17,616 nt of DNA from Thermococci archaeon (GTDB taxonomy: Archaea; Methanobacteriota_B; Thermococci; Thermococcales; Thermococcaceae), in assembly GCA_003663535.1 (NCBI GenBank), contig QMUE01000002.1, positions 1-17,616 of the forward strand, in the 5' to 3' direction. A model generated the notes under the pieces. That model was given only the letters and a program-made list of their open reading frames with translations. It did no database searches and had not been told where the DNA came from. Made by a program: the position numbers and the translations under genes. Of this stretch, positions 14,408 through 17,616 are shown piece after piece; position 1 is the stretch's first letter, and every line of letters starts with the position of its first letter.

Positions 14408-14436
14408 ATATTAGAAAAAGCCCCTATAATGGGCTT
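14408..14436 (-). terminator. Terminator of the GT4-GT2-GT4 operon
   Basis: AAGCCC (14418-14423), 7-nt loop, GGGCTT (14431-14436). On the minus strand the stem is followed by tttctaatatag, with TTTTT formed across its end. It lies about 85 nt after the last glycosyltransferase stop codon, the expected position for the operon's transcription end. Confidence 0.55.
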
Positions 14437-14520
14437 AATAATGGGCCAAGTTGCGTGATTTTTCTACGCTTTAACTTTTGTATTTTATCTATATATCTTA
14501 CATCCTCAAAAAACTCAACT

Positions 14521-15648
14521 TTATTTTCGCTTGCTTATGGGGTTTGAGGGTGTTGTCACCCTGGGGGTTCTGGAAAACTTGTTATTTTTATCTAAGAAAC
14601 CACATATCTTGCGTCTGGCAATGTGGGAGAGCTTCTTTAAAGCCTTCGGGTTCTCCATCAACTCCCTCATGGCATTTGCAAGGGATTTTGGATCGAGATT
14701 TTTTAAAATCACACCGTTTTTCCCCTCATCTACCAGGAACTTGGCCCCCACGTAGGGGGACACAATTACCGGGACGCCAAATGCCAGGGCCTCAGCAACG
14801 ACCATTCCAAAGGATTCAAAAGAGGAGGGAAGAACAAGGAATCTGGCCTTTGAGTATATTTTCGAAAGCTTTTGATCTCCCAAACTGCCAAAAAAGTGAA
14901 CTTTCTCCATTATCCCCAGTTCTTTGGCCAGATTTTTGTATTCATCCACCATATCTCCCTCCCCAACCACCCAGAGTTCCCATTCCGGGAATTCTTTCAA
15001 AATCTCTGCAAAAGCCCTTATGAGAAGGTTTAAGTTCTTAAATCTGTGATATTTACCGAGCTGACCCACGAAGAGCACCGCGTTTTTTCTTCTGCAGGTC
15101 TTGGAAAGATCAAATTCCGTAACATCGAGCCTTGGATGGGAAATTCGGGGATTGTATCCTCTGCTTTTGAGATGCTCAAACACCGTCCCAGAAACGGCAA
15201 TTATTTCCGCTCCCCTGAGCGTTGCCCTCTCCAGAGTTGAGGAGTATATGCCGGCAACGAAGTCGAGCAGTTTGTCCCCCTTCTTAAGCCCCACGGTATG
15301 ATAGACTATTACTATGGGAATTCCTTTTAATTTGACAAAGAACGAAGCAACATCGGCTGCAAAGGGAACGGGAGTGTGGGCTATCACCACTTCGCTTTCC
15401 TTTACCATGTGGGCTGCCCTGAAGATGAACTTCAGACTCAGGGGGGTGTTTGATATTATTGCTCCCGGCTTAACGCGGTGGACGGTAATTCCGTTTATCT
15501 CTTCGGTTCTCTCGGCCCCTTTCGTCATGCAGAGCACTGTGACCTTCTCCTTCTCCGCCAGCTCTCGGGCCATATTAAAGGCATACCTCTCAAGCCCTCC
15601 CCCCTCGGGATAAAAGTATGGAGAAACAACGAGTATGTGCTTCCCCAT
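14521..15648 (-). CDS. GT4 family glycosyltransferase with abnormal C-terminus
   Basis: About 375 residues from the ATG at 15648. The N-terminal Rossmann domain has VVSPYFYPEGGGLERYAFNM (glycine-rich acceptor-side loop). The C-terminal GT-B domain has LFVGQLGKYHRFKNLNLLI, LWVVGEGD, and SSFESFGMVVAEALAFGVPV containing the E-x7-E nucleotide-sugar motif. It would transfer a sugar from a nucleotide donor to a lipid-linked glycan at the cytoplasmic face. The ATG overlaps the TGA of the upstream GT2 gene (TGATG), with GGAGG 7 nt upstream; the in-frame TTG at 15651 is less likely. After about KKLSHIARRK the sequence no longer looks like a GT4: instead of the usual W-containing last helix it has a 28-residue basic tail (ICGFLDKNNKFSRTPRVTTP then SNPISKRK). 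A 3' rearrangement is likely, so activity may be altered. Last gene of the operon. Confidence 0.88.
   Translation of the reverse strand: MGKHILVVSPYFYPEGGGLERYAFNMARELAEKEKVTVLCMTKGAERTEEINGITVHRVKPGAIISNTPLSLKFIFRAAHMVKESEVVIAHTPVPFAADVASFFVKLKGIPIVIVYHTVGLKKGDKLLDFVAGIYSSTLERATLRGAEIIAVSGTVFEHLKSRGYNPRISHPRLDVTEFDLSKTCRRKNAVLFVGQLGKYHRFKNLNLLIRAFAEILKEFPEWELWVVGEGDMVDEYKNLAKELGIMEKVHFFGSLGDQKLSKIYSKARFLVLPSSFESFGMVVAEALAFGVPVIVSPYVGAKFLVDEGKNGVILKNLDPKSLANAMRELMENPKALKKLSHIARRKICGFLDKNNKFSRTPRVTTPSNPISKRK
14547..14562 (-). repeat. Hairpin inside the abnormal GT4 tail
   Basis: AGGGTG (14547-14552), TTGT loop, CACCCT (14557-14562) is a perfect 6-bp inverted repeat within the part of the gene that no longer resembles GT4. 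It may belong to the foreign sequence that replaced the original 3' end. Confidence 0.4.
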
Positions 15649-16763
15649 CAAAGTTCCTCCTTAAGCATGTATATGCTCACAAAGAAGGAGAAGAACATCA
15701 CGGATATCCCCAGAGTTGTTAGGGTAAGCACCAGTACGGCCTCTCTGAGCATAAAGAGCTCTCCGTATCCGCTTGCCCTCCACTTCAAAAAAATGTACAG
15801 TCCAATTATTATGCCGATGAGGAACATTGACCCGCCGGCCATTAGGCCCTCCTCGAGAACAGAATACCTCATGAAAAATCTGGTTAATTTATTGGGTTTT
15901 TCAAGATCCTCCTTGGTAGCATAGACCTTGGCAGAAATGCCGAGTGACAACACCTGAAAGCCAAGAAGCGTCAGGGCGCTCCCAAGTACTAGGGTATGCA
16001 ACCTCTCGGGTTTGATGAGATAGGTGTACCCCATGAGGAGAACACCCATACCTAAGAGTAATATTCCGGGAAGAAGGAAGAGATAGGAGGGTGAATAGAG
16101 TAACATAAGTCTCAGGTGCCGCCACCCATCCCTAAAGGAGCTGAGCTTTGATTCCCCTATCCTTTTGTGGTATCTTATGGGAACCTCTTCTATTCTCAGC
16201 CCCGCTTTAATAGCCTCGATCACCATTTCACTGGCAAACTCCATGCCTTTACATTTTAGGGGCAGTTTTTCCAGGGCTTCCTTCGTTATGGCCCTCATCC
16301 CGCAGTGGGCATCGCTTATATTTGCCTTAAAAAGGAAGTTGAGTATGTGGGTAAGGAGGGGATTCCCAATATGCCTGTGGAGCCGAGGCATGGCCCCCTC
16401 GTCAATCCTGCCCCTAAGCCTGCTACCCATGACAAAATCCGCACGTCCGTTTAGTATCGGTTCTAAAATTTTTGGGATGTCCTCCGGGTCGTAACTCCCG
16501 TCGGGATCCATCATAACTATAATATTACCCCTAGCATTCTTAAATCCAAGAATATAAGCATCACCATATCCCTTGCCTTCCTGCCTTATAACCCTCGCTC
16601 CGAACTCTTGGGAAATTTTAGGAGTATTGTCCCTGCTTTTATCAACAACTATGATTTCATAAGACACTCCCATTTTACTTAAAACTTCTTTTATTTTGGG
16701 CAGAATGGCCTTTATTGCCTCTTCCTCGTCCATAGTCGGCAACACAACTGACACATCAACCAT
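15648..16763 (-). CDS. GT2 polyprenyl-phosphate hexosyltransferase with C-terminal membrane domain
   Basis: 371 residues. The GT-A domain (1-225) has SVVLPTMDEEEAI, EIIVVDKSRDNTP (41-48), a canonical metal site VMMDPDGSYDPEDIP (D86-x-D88), DFVMGSRLRGRIDEGAMP, and SDAHCGMRAI. About four membrane helices follow (from SYLFLLPGILLLGMGVLLMG to the end). This is the widespread archaeal GT2 type that charges dolichyl phosphate with glucose or another hexose in N-glycan assembly; the exact sugar cannot be read from sequence. It overlaps the preceding GT4 gene by 8 nt and the following GT4 by 1 nt, so the three are surely co-transcribed and probably translationally coupled. A purine-rich GGGGGAT precedes the ATG. 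Unlike the DPMS-like protein at 6917..7972, its DxD is intact. Confidence 0.9.
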   Translation of the reverse strand: MVDVSVVLPTMDEEEAIKAILPKIKEVLSKMGVSYEIIVVDKSRDNTPKISQEFGARVIRQEGKGYGDAYILGFKNARGNIIVMMDPDGSYDPEDIPKILEPILNGRADFVMGSRLRGRIDEGAMPRLHRHIGNPLLTHILNFLFKANISDAHCGMRAITKEALEKLPLKCKGMEFASEMVIEAIKAGLRIEEVPIRYHKRIGESKLSSFRDGWRHLRLMLLYSPSYLFLLPGILLLGMGVLLMGYTYLIKPERLHTLVLGSALTLLGFQVLSLGISAKVYATKEDLEKPNKLTRFFMRYSVLEEGLMAGGSMFLIGIIIGLYIFLKWRASGYGELFMLREAVLVLTLTTLGISVMFFSFFVSIYMLKEEL

Positions 16764-17616
16764 TTAAAATCCCCCGATAGTATTTCTCCAAGTCCTCAAC
16801 GATTAAATCCCAATCATAACTCCTCGCCATGCTTTTGGCCTTTTCCCCCAATCGCTTCTCATCTTCGTATGCAGTAATCAGATGTTCTGCAAAGTCTTTT
16901 TCGTTGTTTTTACTCACAAAACCATTTTTCCATGGTACTATTAAATCTTTCGATGCGTTTAAAGGATGATCCACAACCACGGCCGGAATCCCAGAGGCAT
17001 TAGCCTCTAGAACGACCATCCCGAACCCCTCTCTCCCCGAAGGAAATGCAAAAACTTTAGAGGATTTCATCACCGAAATTACCTCTTCATGGTTCTCCAA
17101 AAACCCCAAAAACTCGACATTGGAGGAAATTCCGAGATCTTTTGCTAAAAATTCAAGGTTCTCTCTCTCAGGCCCATCTCCGATTATACCCAGACTTGTA
17201 TCCGGATACTCTTTTTTAACATGAGCAAAGCTCCTCAAAAGAAAATCAACGTTTTTGTGCTTAATTAACCTGCCAACAAAGAGGAAGTCAAAGCCCCTCT
17301 CCCCCCTCTTTATTTCATCAATTTCTTTAAAGTCAATGCCATTTGGAACCAAAGCGGCAAAAACTCCCATCTCCTTTAGATAATTTTTAGTGGTCTTGGA
17401 GACGGCTATATGGTGTTTCGTAAGTTTTGTTAATCCCCTCTCTATTTGCAATCCAAGGATTCCAAAATCTCCAAGATAATCCCTCCAGTAGTTGCCCCAA
17501 AACTCATGCCATGTTATGACAAAACTTGTACCCTTTGGAAGACCCAACCGGGAGGTGTAGCACGATAAATACGGAAACTCCTGGCAATCAATCACGTCAA
17601 AATCTCTTAGAGTTCC
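16756..17616 (-). CDS. GT4 family glycosyltransferase, N-terminus outside the window
   Basis: At least 286 residues are in the window; the frame is open to the right edge (GTLRDFDVIDCQEFPYLS), so the GTG at 17595 is not the true start and the first part of the N-terminal Rossmann domain is missing. Visible motifs are TKHHIAVSKTTKNYLKEMG, VPNGIDFKEID, DFLFVGRLIKHKNVDFLL, LGIIGDGPERENLEFLA, and FPSGREGFGMVVLEANASGI with the E-x7-E motif. The C-terminus is normal for GT4 (YDWDLIVEDLEKYYRGILNG), a useful contrast with the defective end of the sister gene at 14521..15648. It probably adds a sugar to a lipid-linked oligosaccharide in the cytoplasm. First visible gene of the operon; its promoter lies beyond the window. 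Confidence 0.9.
   Translation of the reverse strand, partial: GTLRDFDVIDCQEFPYLSCYTSRLGLPKGTSFVITWHEFWGNYWRDYLGDFGILGLQIERGLTKLTKHHIAVSKTTKNYLKEMGVFAALVPNGIDFKEIDEIKRGERGFDFLFVGRLIKHKNVDFLLRSFAHVKKEYPDTSLGIIGDGPERENLEFLAKDLGISSNVEFLGFLENHEEVISVMKSSKVFAFPSGREGFGMVVLEANASGIPAVVVDHPLNASKDLIVPWKNGFVSKNNEKDFAEHLITAYEDEKRLGEKAKSMARSYDWDLIVEDLEKYYRGILNG

Noticed and set aside
14478..15023. 181-codon plus-strand frame
   Set aside because: It is antisense to the GT4 gene, and its Pro/Ser-rich translation is typical of a shadow frame.
1..17616. CRISPR array, tRNA or rRNA gene
   Set aside because: No regularly spaced direct repeats, cloverleaf or rRNA-like sequence was noticed on either strand.

Overview
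The window looks like a surface-glycosylation and S-layer locus of a hyperthermophilic archaeon of the order Thermococcales (Thermococcus/Pyrococcus). The reasons are strong GGAGGTGAT-type ribosome binding sites, A/T-rich archaeal TATA boxes, a dolichol-phosphate-mannose synthase with the same architecture and length as the Pyrococcus furiosus enzyme, and a giant sequon-rich S-layer-like protein. Almost every gene lies on the minus strand; the exception is the sulfatase-like gene at 3453..4451. No rRNA, tRNA or CRISPR array was seen.

Layout. (1) 1..3169: a two-gene minus-strand operon encodes a membrane-anchored beta-rich protein and a polytopic GT-C-like membrane protein whose C-terminus is an S-layer-type domain. 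A frameshifted remnant of a second copy of that domain follows it at the window edge. (2) 3170..3452: a promoter, a broken S-layer tail and a hairpin like an IS200/IS605 element end. (3) 3453..8490: an A/T-rich cassette with a sulfatase/alkaline-phosphatase-superfamily enzyme, a GT39-like glycosyltransferase and a DPMS-GtrA type mannosyltransferase, plus decayed coding pieces. (4) 8495..12730: a 1411-residue secreted S-layer-like glycoprotein, more G/C-rich than its neighbours, with its own TATA box and a structured leader. (5) 12731..14520: a degraded accessory stretch with one intact unknown gene (13332..14108), transposon-like remnants and a terminator. (6) 14521..17616: a tightly overlapping GT4-GT2-GT4 operon whose last gene has an abnormal C-terminus and whose first gene runs off the window.

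How it fits together. The GT4/GT2 operon and the DPMS-like enzyme would build and load polyprenyl-phosphate sugars at the cytoplasmic face. The GT39 and GT-C-like membrane proteins would use lipid-linked sugars on the outer face. The sulfatase-like enzyme could trim or decorate the glycan. The 1411-residue sequon-rich protein is the obvious acceptor or scaffold. The most striking feature is that the S-layer C-terminal domain occurs four times: complete in the S-layer-like protein, fused to the GT-C-like membrane protein, and as two broken copies. One broken copy and the intact S-layer tail lie in the same orientation on either side of the A/T-rich cassette, suggesting that the tails have been recombination points for exchanging surface-glycan genes.
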